This document shows positions 1 through 6,415 of a DNA stretch of 64,000 nt, piece by piece. Numbering within the stretch: the stretch's first letter is position 1; every line of letters starts with the position of its first letter. This DNA comes from a virus, in the IMG/VR virus record IMGVR_UViG_3300045974_000132, positions 155,740 through 219,739 of that record; one strand, given 5' to 3'. Below the pieces are notes generated by a model, which was not told the origin of the DNA, did not search any database, and worked only from the letters and a program-made list of their open reading frames with translations. The translations under genes were made by a program, and so were the position numbers.

Positions 1-268
1 CCTTCTTATCGAGTTCGGCTTTCTCGTTAACAACCCGTTGTTGGTGCGGTTCAAGCTTTTGGGCAGATTGTTCCGCAGCACGTTCTTCTTCAAGCCTAGC
101 GAGTTCCATATTGTTTCCTTGAGGGATTGTATAAACAGCATCGCTACCCTTGAAAGAAGCGGCAGCTTTCTTCAAAGCTTCAGAAGGTTCAGGCGGGCTA
201 TCAATAAGGGCCGAAAGATGGGCAGCAGCTTTCTCAGGGAGATTAACCGATTCACTGTCTTGACTCAT
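1..268 (-). CDS. Hypothetical protein, 3' end outside window
   Basis: Open frame from ATG (268) leftwards off the window edge, so only the first 89 codons are visible. The start has an AAGGGAAG ribosome-binding site. The visible N-terminus is rich in Ala, Glu and Lys, then a Glu/Gln-rich helical stretch that could be coiled coil. It overlaps the end of the next upstream gene by 17 nt. I do not recognise a family. Confidence 0.7.
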   Translation of the reverse strand, partial: MSQDSESVNLPEKAAAHLSALIDSPPEPSEALKKAAASFKGSDAVYTIPQGNNMELARLEEERAAEQSAQKLEPHQQRVVNEKAELDKK

Positions 269-428
269 TTTGCTTCCCTTGTGTAAGTAGTTTGTCTTTA
301 GCGTCAAGTTCCTTCATAAGCTTTTCAAGCTGTTGACGCGCTTTAGGATCTTTACTGTGGTACAACTCAAAGCATTGACTGCCTGGAGCCAACCAAGAAT
401 CTTTGAATTTTACAGCGTTGCGATACAT
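252..428 (-). CDS. Small hypothetical protein (58 aa)
   Basis: ATG at 428 shares a base with the stop of the upstream gene (TGATG), and its own stop lies 17 nt inside the downstream gene, so all three look translationally coupled. It is a charged, helix-prone peptide with a Lys/Glu/Leu-rich C-terminal half. It is too short for a family assignment. Support is the tight overlap chain and the lack of any other frame here. Confidence 0.6.
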   Translation of the reverse strand: MYRNAVKFKDSWLAPGSQCFELYHSKDPKARQQLEKLMKELDAKDKLLTQGKQNESRQ

Positions 429-697
429 CAGTGAGCTTTCTTAGAAAGGTATTCTTTACAAATATGGAGTTTCTTCTTTTTCTTAGACATAAGACGCCAA
501 CCCGCTGAAGTATTTACCCAACGCAACTTTTTCTTACCGCAATACTGACATGTTACCTTTTTTGGTTTGTGAAAGTTTGTAGAGTTTTCACAACCAGGGT
601 AACTTGAATAGAGAGGGCGTTCATCCTGTCCGTCAGCGCTTCTCCCGCACATCAAATCATCCCAAGCATCTGCTTCATGGTCAAAACAATCACTCAC
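428..697 (-). CDS. Small zinc-ribbon-like protein (89 aa)
   Basis: The GTG start at 697 is preceded by AGGAGAA at ideal spacing; a TTG further upstream lacks such a site. The C-terminal half has a CQYCGKKK knuckle and a Trp-rich stretch followed by HICKEYLS, consistent with a Cys/His metal-binding fold (C-x2-C...H-x-C). Proteins of this shape are common unknowns in T4-like phages. The function is unknown. Confidence 0.7.
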   Translation of the reverse strand: MSDCFDHEADAWDDLMCGRSADGQDERPLYSSYPGCENSTNFHKPKKVTCQYCGKKKLRWVNTSAGWRLMSKKKKKLHICKEYLSKKAH

Positions 698-707
698 AGA
701 AGTTCTC

Positions 708-947
708 CTAACCAGACCCCATTGCAAAGCTACCCACTACACGTAGCTCTTTTGTCTCAACAAGCTCTGTGCAGGTTGTACGGGATTTATCGTCCCAGAT
801 ACCCGGATAGTCACTGCTCGGGAATTGAATATCTGCCCAACCGCAGGCACCACTTTCATTACCTGCTTCGACTAGCACCATATGAGTACGGTCATACGGC
901 ATTTCGTTGAACTCTTTATCTGTTATCTGCAACAAGAAGAAAGGCAT
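708..947 (-). CDS. Hypothetical protein (79 aa)
   Basis: ATG at 947 with a GGAGC site seven bases upstream; it begins inside the last 32 nt of the hemerythrin gene. It is an acidic soluble protein with no recognisable motif. The overlap suggests co-translation with the hemerythrin, but no shared function can be deduced. Confidence 0.6.
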   Translation of the reverse strand: MPFFLLQITDKEFNEMPYDRTHMVLVEAGNESGACGWADIQFPSSDYPGIWDDKSRTTCTELVETKELRVVGSFAMGSG

Positions 948-1368
948 TTTGATGCTCCGACGTTTGGGTAGAGTGGCTCTTAAGCCAAGGTATAAATTGT
1001 GCGTCATCTACTAGGATGTGCTTTGTCAGCCAGTCAACAACAAGAGTACGCAACTCTTCTAGGATGCACGTACTAGCATCAATGAACAAAGGTCGAGAAA
1101 TCTGCTCGAACAGGTTGTCAAGCTGATACGTCAAGGCACGATGTTGCATTACATGACTAGCGTATCCTTCCCACCCTTTAATTAGTTCTTCTTCATGTTT
1201 AAGATGCGTCCATACGTATTCGTACAACTCTGCGGCAATATCAAAAGAACTTAGCAAAGAAGTTCCGTTTAAGATAGCTTCCAGCCTATTACTAAGGTAG
1301 AACAACTTGATATGTTCTTCGTCAATAACAGGAACACCTAAAAGGTAGCTTTCGACAGAGATAGTCAT
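916..1368 (-). CDS. Bacteriohemerythrin-like di-iron protein
   Basis: A 150-residue protein with the full hemerythrin ligand set: His19 in VIDEEH, His55 and Glu59 in HLKHEEELI, His72 and His76 in HVMQH, and His117 with Asp122 in HILVDD. Spacing matches the four-helix bundle that holds an oxo-bridged di-iron centre and reversibly binds oxygen. The length equals stand-alone bacterial hemerythrins. ATG at 1368 follows AAGGAC. A variant ACTGTAAG promoter element lies about 23 nt upstream. In bacteria such proteins carry or sense oxygen, for example delivering it to oxidases or to methane monooxygenase; in a phage it could alter host oxygen supply during infection (inference). Confidence 0.88.
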   Translation of the reverse strand: MTISVESYLLGVPVIDEEHIKLFYLSNRLEAILNGTSLLSSFDIAAELYEYVWTHLKHEEELIKGWEGYASHVMQHRALTYQLDNLFEQISRPLFIDASTCILEELRTLVVDWLTKHILVDDAQFIPWLKSHSTQTSEHQNAFLLVADNR

Positions 1369-1385
1369 TTTATTATGTCCTTAAA

Positions 1386-1467
1386 CACACTTACAGTAGC
1401 ACACTATCTTAGTTTGAATGTCGGCTCTTATAACAATCTATATAGATAATGTGCTTTCGTAAGTGTG
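1386..1467 (-). ncRNA. Long hairpin element upstream of hemerythrin
   Basis: The ends are perfect inverted copies (CACACTTAC / GTAAGTGTG). Inside them a second pair, AGCACATTATCT / AGATAGTGTGCT, extends the stem with one G-U pair. The 82-nt element lies between the tmRNA segment and the hemerythrin start and could be a processed RNA or a 5' structure. Nothing protein-coding is visible. Confidence 0.5.
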
Positions 1468-1521
1468 CCGCTCACCTATTTTGGTAATAAGGACTCCGTC
1501 ATTATCAGGAGAGTGAGCGGC
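1467..1521 (-). other. Hairpin next to the tmRNA coding piece
   Basis: Nine-base perfect inverted repeat, GCCGCTCAC (1467-1475) with GTGAGCGGC (1513-1521). It sits just beyond the predicted 3' end of the tmRNA coding piece and may be a processing stem or terminator-like structure for the pre-tmRNA. There is no U-run after it. Confidence 0.45.
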
Positions 1522-1845
1522 TTAACAAACCAAAGTCTGTTAGTGACCCCATCCGTTTAGGTGCTGTTAGGCAGCCTTCCGGAAAGACGCATCATTCGCG
1601 GCAATTACAAGTTTAGCCCGGTTTAACGAGAGTACAATGCTCGGATCGTTCTTTATCAACTACTCATGCCCAATCGAAACCAGGTCAGGCCCATCAGGAT
1701 CGTTCTATGTATCACCCACCCCGGTGACCTCAGCCTTGCGGTAGGACCTTTCGGCACACAGAACGATTTTGGTGGACCTGGGGAGAATCGAACTCCCGTC
1801 TTGAACACTTTTATTTCAAAAGTCTCATAAGCAAAGTTGTTCCGG
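1522..1845 (-). ncRNA. ssrA: tmRNA, circularly permuted (two-piece) gene
   Basis: On the minus strand the acceptor piece comes first: T-arm GGGAG-TTCGATT-CTCCC, then CAGGTCC-A-CCA ending at 1770. About 77 nt later the coding piece starts at 1692 with GGGCCTG, pairing with CAGGTCC over seven bases (one G-U), followed by GACCTGGTTTCGA, a typical tmRNA 5' end. The tag frame at 1570-1599 reads ANDASFRKAA then TAA. CATGAG-TA-GTTG downstream of the acceptor pairs with CAAC-TTTG-CTTATG before the T-arm, as helix P2. The intervening segment is closed by an 11-bp stem (ATCGTTCTGTG / CATAGAACGAT). This is the order of two-piece tmRNAs. It should rescue stalled ribosomes or retag proteins. Outer ends are approximate. 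The tag lacks the usual LAA terminus. Confidence 0.88.
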
Positions 1846-1907
1846 TAGCTAATCGGCTTTACTTACATACGATCATATTCCTTAACACGCCAATGATTAC
1901 GTGTTAG

Positions 1908-2441
1908 TTAAGACCTACGCTTGATTGACATAAAGCCGATCATACCAAGGCCGGCAAACATCATAGCGTAGTTCTCAGGTTCGGGCACAGAAGAAATGAC
2001 GCTTGCTGCGATAGGAGCAACAAGTGACGCATCAATGTGACCGCCCAAAGCTTGGAAGGCACCTACTTGATTACCATATAGTGTCAGCACAAACGGTGAC
2101 TTGGTATTAACAGAGATAACACCAAAGTCAAAGCCCGGACCAGTAAGGATAGGGGCGCCGAAAGCACCATTCAGATTAGTCTTAGACCAATCAATGTTCA
2201 AGCCAGAACCACCGAAAGAGGATACAACATGATACGTACCCAGAACAGCAGTAGTCGGTAGCGTAAACGTAAATACGTCAGAGCCACCATCAAGAACAGA
2301 AGGTCCAAAGTTGGCGAAGTCAGCAACGTAACTCTTGGAAGCTGTGTCAAAAGACAAGCCAGAAGAACTATCCGATGCCCAAGCGCCTTGCAAACCCATT
2401 GACAGAACAAGGGCAACAAGCAGAGTTTTAAACCACTTCAT
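1908..2441 (-). CDS. Secreted PEP-CTERM sorting-domain protein
   Basis: 177 aa from ATG 2441 (AGGGAG site upstream). Residues 1-22 form a Sec signal peptide ending AWA-SD. The middle is a Gly/Ser/Thr-rich beta-type domain with an FTFTLP motif reminiscent of FxDxF-type PEP-CTERM proteins. The C-terminus has VPEPENYAMM, a hydrophobic helix, then IKRR, the exact layout of a PEP-CTERM signal cut by host exosortase. It is expected to be exported and anchored or released at the outer surface. PEP-CTERM genes are typical of biofilm-forming Gram-negative bacteria with exosortase; in a phage this implies such a host and probably recent capture of a host gene. The role during infection is unknown. Confidence 0.85.
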   Translation of the reverse strand: MKWFKTLLVALVLSMGLQGAWASDSSSGLSFDTASKSYVADFANFGPSVLDGGSDVFTFTLPTTAVLGTYHVVSSFGGSGLNIDWSKTNLNGAFGAPILTGPGFDFGVISVNTKSPFVLTLYGNQVGAFQALGGHIDASLVAPIAASVISSVPEPENYAMMFAGLGMIGFMSIKRRS

Positions 2442-2498
2442 TAAGAAATACTCCCTAGGTGAGTTGAAAAGAAATTTTATTATGTAAGTAAAATTGGG

Positions 2499-2606
2499 GA
2501 GAAGTGCTTGCCCTACTACTAAGAGGCTCGAAATGGACGATGAAACCAAAGCGAGATACAGGCTATTTTGAAAGTCGCCGAGACGACTTGTTAGCAAGCA
2601 CTTCTC
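2499..2606 (-). ncRNA. Candidate structured RNA, element 1 of a tandem pair
   Basis: A non-coding segment closed by a perfect 13-bp inverted repeat, GAGAAGTGCTTGC with GCAAGCACTTCTC. Inside is an AGTCG-loop-CGACT hairpin and, on the plus strand, TACAGGCTATTT, both shared with the next element. The strand is inferred from neighbouring genes. Confidence 0.5.
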
Positions 2607-2615
2607 TTACACGGG

Positions 2616-2712
2616 TGAGAGGTATTGAACGTTTTCCACCGAAAGGAAAACCAACGAGGCACAACGTACAGGCTATTTATCGTCGCCGAGACGACTAGTC
2701 CAATACCTCTCA
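2616..2712 (-). ncRNA. Candidate structured RNA, element 2 of a tandem pair
   Basis: Closed by TGAGAGGTATTG / CAATACCTCTCA (12 bp, perfect). It shares the plus-strand blocks TACAGGCTATTT and GTCGCCGAGACGACT with element 1, in the same order, although the closing stems differ in sequence. That is the pattern expected of a conserved RNA fold. It lies 4 nt from the CCA end of tRNA-Ala. Confidence 0.5.
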
Positions 2713-2716
2713 AAAC

Positions 2717-2791
2717 TGGTTGAGGATGACGGGATCGAACCGACGACCCTCTGCTTGCAAGCAGAGGCTCTCCCAACTGAGCTAATCCCCA
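2717..2791 (-). tRNA. tRNA-Ala (UGC) with irregular anticodon loop
   Basis: Acceptor TGGGGAT / ATCCTCA includes the G3-U70 pair that specifies alanine; discriminator A and CCA are encoded. D-arm GCTC...GAGC and the TTCGATC T-loop are present. The anticodon region is a perfect 18-nt palindrome, CTCTGC-TTGCAA-GCAGAG, so the loop has six or eight bases rather than seven. Compared with ordinary tRNA-Ala one U appears missing. It may be non-functional or decode unusually. The T-stem has one T-T mismatch. Confidence 0.8.
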
Positions 2792-2893
2792 AACACTTGC
2801 AGTCTACTGCCGGACTTCAGGACTTAGTATAAGTCGTCCTCGGCTCCGCATCTTTTTAACACAAGTCCTGCGGTTGCTTGTGAGCAAGTGTTT
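2791..2893 (-). ncRNA. Candidate structured RNA upstream of tRNA-Ala
   Basis: Closed by AAACACTTGC / GCAAGTGTTT (10 bp, perfect), abutting the 5' end of tRNA-Ala on one side and the stop region of the next gene on the other. An internal GGACTT / AAGTCC pairing is visible. An ATAAAGTTT junction, also found next to several tRNAs here, precedes it. No open frame is present. Confidence 0.45.
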
Positions 2894-2899
2894 TAAACT

Positions 2900-3289
2900 T
2901 TATTTCGTAGGTAGAGGAGGCAACACAATAGTTATTGCCGCGTAGTGGCCGTGATGTACGGCGTTATAAGCTTTTTGCAATTCAGGCTCTTTCAGAAGTC
3001 TGTCAGTGGCAGAACGCAGCTTCTCAAGCTTTCTGCCTCTAGGCTTCCTACCATAAATTGAAATGTCGGTAAGATGCGGGTGCAAATCTGTAAACGTAAT
3101 TGGGCACTTTGCTGGTGAACCTACAAAATCAATATTTACCGAACTAGTTCTACCGTAATCACACTTGTTAAATGTTATTACAAGCTCCCGCTGTGCAAGC
3201 CCAGGTGATAGGTGGTTGGATACGTCTAAGATACTATCAACAAACTCAGCATGTGCGGTCAAACTGACGGGACTGCTCTTTTTTGACAT
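2900..3289 (-). CDS. Hypothetical protein (129 aa)
   Basis: ATG 3289, AAGG site. A soluble mixed alpha/beta protein with a basic RKPRGRKLEKLR stretch near residue 85. I do not recognise it. The stop codon is part of the ATAAAGTTT junction that leads into the structured element before tRNA-Ala, so mRNA and stable RNAs are probably co-transcribed. Confidence 0.65.
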   Translation of the reverse strand: MSKKSSPVSLTAHAEFVDSILDVSNHLSPGLAQRELVITFNKCDYGRTSSVNIDFVGSPAKCPITFTDLHPHLTDISIYGRKPRGRKLEKLRSATDRLLKEPELQKAYNAVHHGHYAAITIVLPPLPTK

Positions 3290-3316
3290 TTTAGTTTACC
3301 TTTGACTTGAGAAACT

Positions 3317-3357
3317 TGATGGGTTGTGACAAGCTAGTGCCGACTGAGCTAAAACCC
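3317..3357 (-). pseudogene. tRNA remnant (internal deletion)
   Basis: The 5' part reads GGGTTTTAGCTCAGTCGG like a tRNA acceptor and D-arm, and 36 nt later AACCC-A-TCA pairs with the first five bases. Anticodon and T arms are absent. It looks like a decayed tRNA gene whose ends survive. Confidence 0.5.
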
Positions 3358-3363
3358 GAAACT

Positions 3364-3687
3364 TTATGACGCACCCTTTGCAATCTTCTCAAAGTGACGA
3401 GTCAAACTTACAGTGAGCGATTTTTCTATCTGCTGCACAGGCTCAAGTAAAGGATCATTAGAAGCATAATAAAAAGAACCTCGAAGCCTGTAAGCATGTA
3501 TAAGGGAAGCGATTAACTTTAGAGCCTCTGCATCACCTTTACAGTACGCACGAATTTCCTTAATAGCTTTTTTCTCTTTTACTATGTTATCCTTAGACAG
3601 TATAGTACCGCGAAAGCGGCAAGCATACATCAAAGTTCGGAGCAGTTCGTACTGCTCCCGCGTCATCTTATTTCGCTTAGGTATCAT
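3364..3687 (-). CDS. Hypothetical basic helical protein (107 aa)
   Basis: ATG 3687, AGAG site. The protein is helix-rich and basic, with two similar helical units (YACRFRGT near residue 22 and HAYRLRGS near 65), suggesting an internal duplication. No known family is recognised. Downstream is the ATAAAGTTT junction and a tRNA remnant. Confidence 0.65.
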   Translation of the reverse strand: MIPKRNKMTREQYELLRTLMYACRFRGTILSKDNIVKEKKAIKEIRAYCKGDAEALKLIASLIHAYRLRGSFYYASNDPLLEPVQQIEKSLTVSLTRHFEKIAKGAS

Positions 3688-3694
3688 AATAGCT

Positions 3695-4009
3695 CTAGCA
3701 CCACTCTATCTTATTGTTTCGGATGAAGTAATGACTCTTGCAAGGAAACTGCATGTTGCCGACAGAAGGGCTAAACGTAACACTGACTGAATCAGTAGCT
3801 ACCCAAGTATAGTCCCAGCCGAACGTAGTCATTGTGCCGTCTTCTTGCTTGTAGTTTATAGGCATCACAGTCTTAACACGACACCCACAAGCACACATAT
3901 GGATTGCACAACTATACTTTTCAGATATGTAGATCACGCCGTCTTTCAGTTCGTCATCAGGCGGTACAGTATCTACAAACTCAGGTGTTATCGTTGTCAG
4001 TCTTGGCAT
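3695..4009 (-). CDS. DUF6527-family protein
   Basis: 104 aa from ATG 4009 (AAGGG upstream; an in-frame TTG further out has no site). The pattern DGVIYISEKY, IHMCACGCR and SPSVGNMQFPCKSHYFIRN matches my recollection of DUF6527, a small Cys/His metal-binding family often found beside bacterial ubiquitin-like conjugation genes (multi-ubiquitin, E1/ThiF, E2). No such partners are seen here, so it stands alone. The biochemical role is unknown. Confidence 0.75.
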   Translation of the reverse strand: MPRLTTITPEFVDTVPPDDELKDGVIYISEKYSCAIHMCACGCRVKTVMPINYKQEDGTMTTFGWDYTWVATDSVSVTFSPSVGNMQFPCKSHYFIRNNKIEWC

Positions 4010-4017
4010 AGCACATA

Positions 4018-4190
4018 CCCTTAAATATTTAGAACAACACCCTGACCTCCAGTGTAACTGCCGGGTGAGAGAAGGGTTTACCGTCTGCTGGTCGGGCACT
4101 TGGCGTTGAAGACTAATCAACAACGTTGAGTCCAAGTGTCTCACTCCCGTTAATCGTCGCCAAGGGCGTTGATCTAAATATTCGTAAGGG
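4018..4190 (-). ncRNA. Candidate structured RNA with closing stem
   Basis: Segment bounded by CCCTTAAATATTTAG (4018-4032) and CTAAATATTCGTAAGGG (4174-4190), which pair with a small bulge. It holds further short inverted pairs (for example CACTTGG / CCAAGTG) and no convincing gene. It directly abuts the next closed element. Confidence 0.5.
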
Positions 4191-4330
4191 TCTTGTACAG
4201 GCATTACTCACCATATGTCAGTCAGGCCGTACTCATAGAGTGACGCTGGTCCAACCCATGTATGTTGTTTGGTCCCTGCTTCGGAGAATGACTTTTTCGA
4301 CGGTATGCATTCCGTCCCGAAATACAAGAC
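4190..4330 (-). ncRNA. Candidate structured RNA with closing stem
   Basis: Closed by GTCTTGTA / TACAAGAC at 4190-4197 and 4323-4330, back to back with the element at 4018-4190. It fills the rest of the 330-bp gap between the DUF6527 gene and the next upstream gene. No open frame with a ribosome-binding site is visible. Confidence 0.45.
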
Positions 4331-4342
4331 TTTAAACTTAAA

Positions 4343-4807
4343 CTACTCCATCAATTCAGCAGTAGCAATTACTGAACTTACATCAAGGTCGTAATACTCA
4401 TGAGACTCCTTACCCAGTGGCCCATAACAAGCACTACTTTCAGGATACATCAAGTACAAACCGGCTCTACTAGAAGACAAGGTTCGTGTCTTTATAATAC
4501 CTTCGTCTTCAGGATCCAAAGAATCGTCAGCTTCTAAAACATAATTAAGCTTATGGCCTTCGGGGAGCCGTTCAAAATACATTTCAGTATCGGCAATGTA
4601 TTCAGCAATACTTTTATGAAACCAAAACTGCGAAATAGCTCCAGTCACACCTAAGCTGAGAATTTCATCCCCTCCTTCAGGTTGTTCAGAGATTTCTCCA
4701 GCTTCATCAGTATCAAGCGCAAGCTCATGTAAGTAACTAACAAGATCAAAAGCTTCTGCAACAGAAAGAGCAACTTCCGAAAACTTTAAAGGTGTATTTG
4801 TGGTCAT
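4343..4807 (-). CDS. Hypothetical acidic protein (154 aa)
   Basis: ATG 4807 with GAGGAC nine bases upstream. Strongly acidic soluble protein with Asp/Glu clusters; Cys appears once. No recognisable motif. It is flanked on both sides by structured non-coding segments. Confidence 0.65.
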   Translation of the reverse strand: MTTNTPLKFSEVALSVAEAFDLVSYLHELALDTDEAGEISEQPEGGDEILSLGVTGAISQFWFHKSIAEYIADTEMYFERLPEGHKLNYVLEADDSLDPEDEGIIKTRTLSSSRAGLYLMYPESSACYGPLGKESHEYYDLDVSSVIATAELME

Positions 4808-4984
4808 GTTATATCAGTCCTCGAATAGAAATTGTAATAGACGCGATTACCTAGTATTAGTCTATTTGCACTTCACTTCACTTCATCCTAGTATGGGTAG
4901 TGTTACGTTCTCGCTACCAACGCCTGAAGATCACACTCTACAGGTAGTGTTTTATATACATCTACTTCTATTGACTTTCAATAA
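4808..4984. other. Non-coding region with several short hairpins
   Basis: No gene. Contains inverted pairs AATAGAC / GTCTATT, GGTAG / CTACC and ACACT / AGTGT. It may be part of a larger RNA together with the three closed elements that follow up to 5499, giving nearly 700 bp of non-coding DNA beside tRNA-Thr. Confidence 0.4.
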
Positions 4985-5092
4985 GTGAAGGTTCTACATT
5001 CGCTACACCCTAACGCTCTCGTGTCATAGCCTCCGCGCATTCGGGCAGGCCGTCTGGTTGCAAGAGTAGGTGGTTAAATACAGAACCTTCAC
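4985..5092 (-). ncRNA. Candidate structured RNA (108 nt)
   Basis: Perfect 11-bp closing repeat, GTGAAGGTTCT with AGAACCTTCAC. The interior is GC-richer than the surroundings and has no open frame. Confidence 0.5.
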
Positions 5093-5121
5093 GTATTTAA
5101 AGTACATGCTACTTATTTACA

Positions 5122-5391
5122 CTTTTGTTTAAGGGTGCCCAGGCTTGATTAGGGCTCAGCAACACACTGGCAGTTGCCTCCGGTGAGTCGTGCGTCCACG
5201 TTGCTCACACCATTTCCTATCAATGCCTTCGCAGCACAAGCTAGTGTATTTCCCGCAAAGATGAATGGTTAGACCAAGCAGAGCTTTTACCCTATAGACC
5301 ATGTGAAAGCGTGAACGGGGTTAACGGACTTGTGTTTCATGTTTCTGCATCACATCTAGCGTGTCCATCCACGCCGACCCTTAAACAAAAG
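5122..5391 (-). ncRNA. Candidate structured RNA (270 nt)
   Basis: Closed by a perfect 15-bp inverted repeat 240 nt apart: CTTTTGTTTAAGGGT and ACCCTTAAACAAAAG. A random match of this length at such a distance is very unlikely. A GTGTAAATAAG promoter-like element lies just downstream on the minus strand (about 5113-5121). No gene inside. Confidence 0.6.
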
Positions 5392-5396
5392 AAGTA

Positions 5397-5499
5397 TATA
5401 TTGCCACACTCACTAACGGCAGCTATGATTTTCTTGCTTACATTGACGCAGCCTAGGCTTTTGAGGCATCTGCGGGTCATCAGTGAGTGTGGGAATATA
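5397..5499 (-). ncRNA. Candidate structured RNA (103 nt)
   Basis: The ends pair over 17 of 18 positions (5397-5414 with 5482-5499). It lies 4 nt from the CCA end of tRNA-Thr(AGU) and 5 nt from the previous closed element, so the three elements and the tRNA form a tandem array. Confidence 0.55.
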
Positions 5500-5503
5500 A
5501 ACT

Positions 5504-5579
5504 TGGTGCCCTGTGTCTGAATCGAACAGACGACCTCTCGCTTACTAGGCGAGTGCTGCTACCTCTGAGCTAACAGGGC
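5504..5579 (-). tRNA. tRNA-Thr (AGU)
   Basis: Complete 76-nt cloverleaf: acceptor GCCCTGT / ACAGGGC, T-arm GTCTG-TTCGATT-CAGAC, anticodon stem-loop CTCGC-CTAGTAA-GCGAG, encoded CCA. Anticodon AGU is rare in bacteria, where A34 is almost confined to tRNA-Arg(ACG); it would need deamination to inosine to read several Thr codons. An ACTGTAAA element ends 19 nt upstream. Confidence 0.88.
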
Positions 5580-5597
5580 TTTTGTTACTTGAAACTT

Positions 5598-5605
5598 TTT
5601 ACAGT
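5598..5605 (-). promoter_or_regulatory. ACTGTAAA promoter element upstream of tRNA-Thr
   Basis: Minus-strand ACTGTAAAAAG, one of about a dozen similar sites. Only 19 nt separate it from the mature tRNA 5' end, which fits a minus-10-type element giving a very short leader. Confidence 0.45.
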
Positions 5606-5606
5606 T

Positions 5607-5846
5607 TTACTTTCGACCGTAGTATTTTAGCTTACGCTGGGTAAACCGATAGTTGTACCGATAAGCAGAAGCTAGATCCTTCAATAAGAAACTAAACCTA
5701 CGTTGCACTATACGTTGCTGCGTTCGGACTGTACGAAGTTTGCTCCTGATCGAAGTTGTCGAACGATTGTAGTACAACCTCTTCGACCAAAACTTACGAA
5801 CATAAGGAGACCAATATTCACCAGCACGAATTACATAGGTGGCCAT
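5607..5846 (-). CDS. Small very basic protein (79 aa)
   Basis: ATG 5846 overlaps the upstream stop as TAATG and has GGGTGA upstream. The protein is extremely rich in Arg, Lys and Tyr with no acidic cluster, suggesting nucleic-acid binding (inference). No family is recognised. Confidence 0.65.
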   Translation of the reverse strand: MATYVIRAGEYWSPYVRKFWSKRLYYNRSTTSIRSKLRTVRTQQRIVQRRFSFLLKDLASAYRYNYRFTQRKLKYYGRK

Positions 5847-6346
5847 TATGTTTTCACCCATTGGGCTAAGAGAGGGCCGTTCGTTGAGTTGTCCAAATAA
5901 CGCTGATACTGAAACAGAAGATTATCCAGCCAGCTATTACGACTTCGCAGGTTTATCTTTTTCATAAGCCTCTGCATGTCATCACTCTCTGGCGCAAGCT
6001 CTAAGAGTTTTGCAATTGCGGGTGCATATCGAGTATAGTCCGTACGCAGCGGCATAGGAAACTCGGGCATTTCGTATATGCGATCATCTTGCACTGCCGA
6101 AAGAAAAACCTTAGCAGTATGGACGAAGCCGTTGTACACGTTTGCAAAGCACGGGAAGGTAACTATGTAGCAGTCAGTGTCAAGCATCTTTCCTGTATGC
6201 TTTACCCAAACATTAGCATAACGCAAGGCAGATTCTTGATTACGCAAATTGGACTTCAGATGAAAGTCTTTGCAGTTGTGAATACCCATGTCCATAGAAC
6301 GGACTTGGTAGCCACCTGCTCCCGCAACGAAATAAACAAGAATCAT
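5846..6346 (-). CDS. Hypothetical protein (166 aa)
   Basis: ATG 6346, AAGGTAGG site. The N-terminus ILVYFVAGAGGYQVRSMDMG resembles the first strand and turn of a Rossmann-like or glycosyltransferase-like fold, but no diagnostic motif follows. Translationally coupled to the basic 79-aa protein downstream. Confidence 0.6.
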   Translation of the reverse strand: MILVYFVAGAGGYQVRSMDMGIHNCKDFHLKSNLRNQESALRYANVWVKHTGKMLDTDCYIVTFPCFANVYNGFVHTAKVFLSAVQDDRIYEMPEFPMPLRTDYTRYAPAIAKLLELAPESDDMQRLMKKINLRSRNSWLDNLLFQYQRYLDNSTNGPLLAQWVKT

Positions 6347-6370
6347 TTTAGCCTACCTTGATACAAAAGT

Positions 6371-6395
6371 TGGTGCCCCCGGTCGGAATCGAACT
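6371..6395 (-). pseudogene. 3' fragment of a split tRNA
   Basis: Reads TTCGATT-CCGAC-CGGGGGC-A-CCA on the minus strand: T-loop, 3' T-stem, acceptor and CCA. Its acceptor pairs perfectly with GCCCCCG at 7143-7149, on the far side of the intervening tRNA-Thr and HNH gene. Confidence 0.65.
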
Positions 6396-6415
6396 GTTAA
6401 CTGAGCTTGTGTATA

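Noticed and set aside
2504-2698. Plus-strand open frame of 64 codons
   Set aside because: It spans two inverted-repeat elements and their duplicated core, and has no ribosome-binding site; RNA structure explains the sequence better.
2499-5499. CRISPR-like array
   Set aside because: Inverted repeats differ in sequence from element to element and there are no constant direct repeats with equal spacers.
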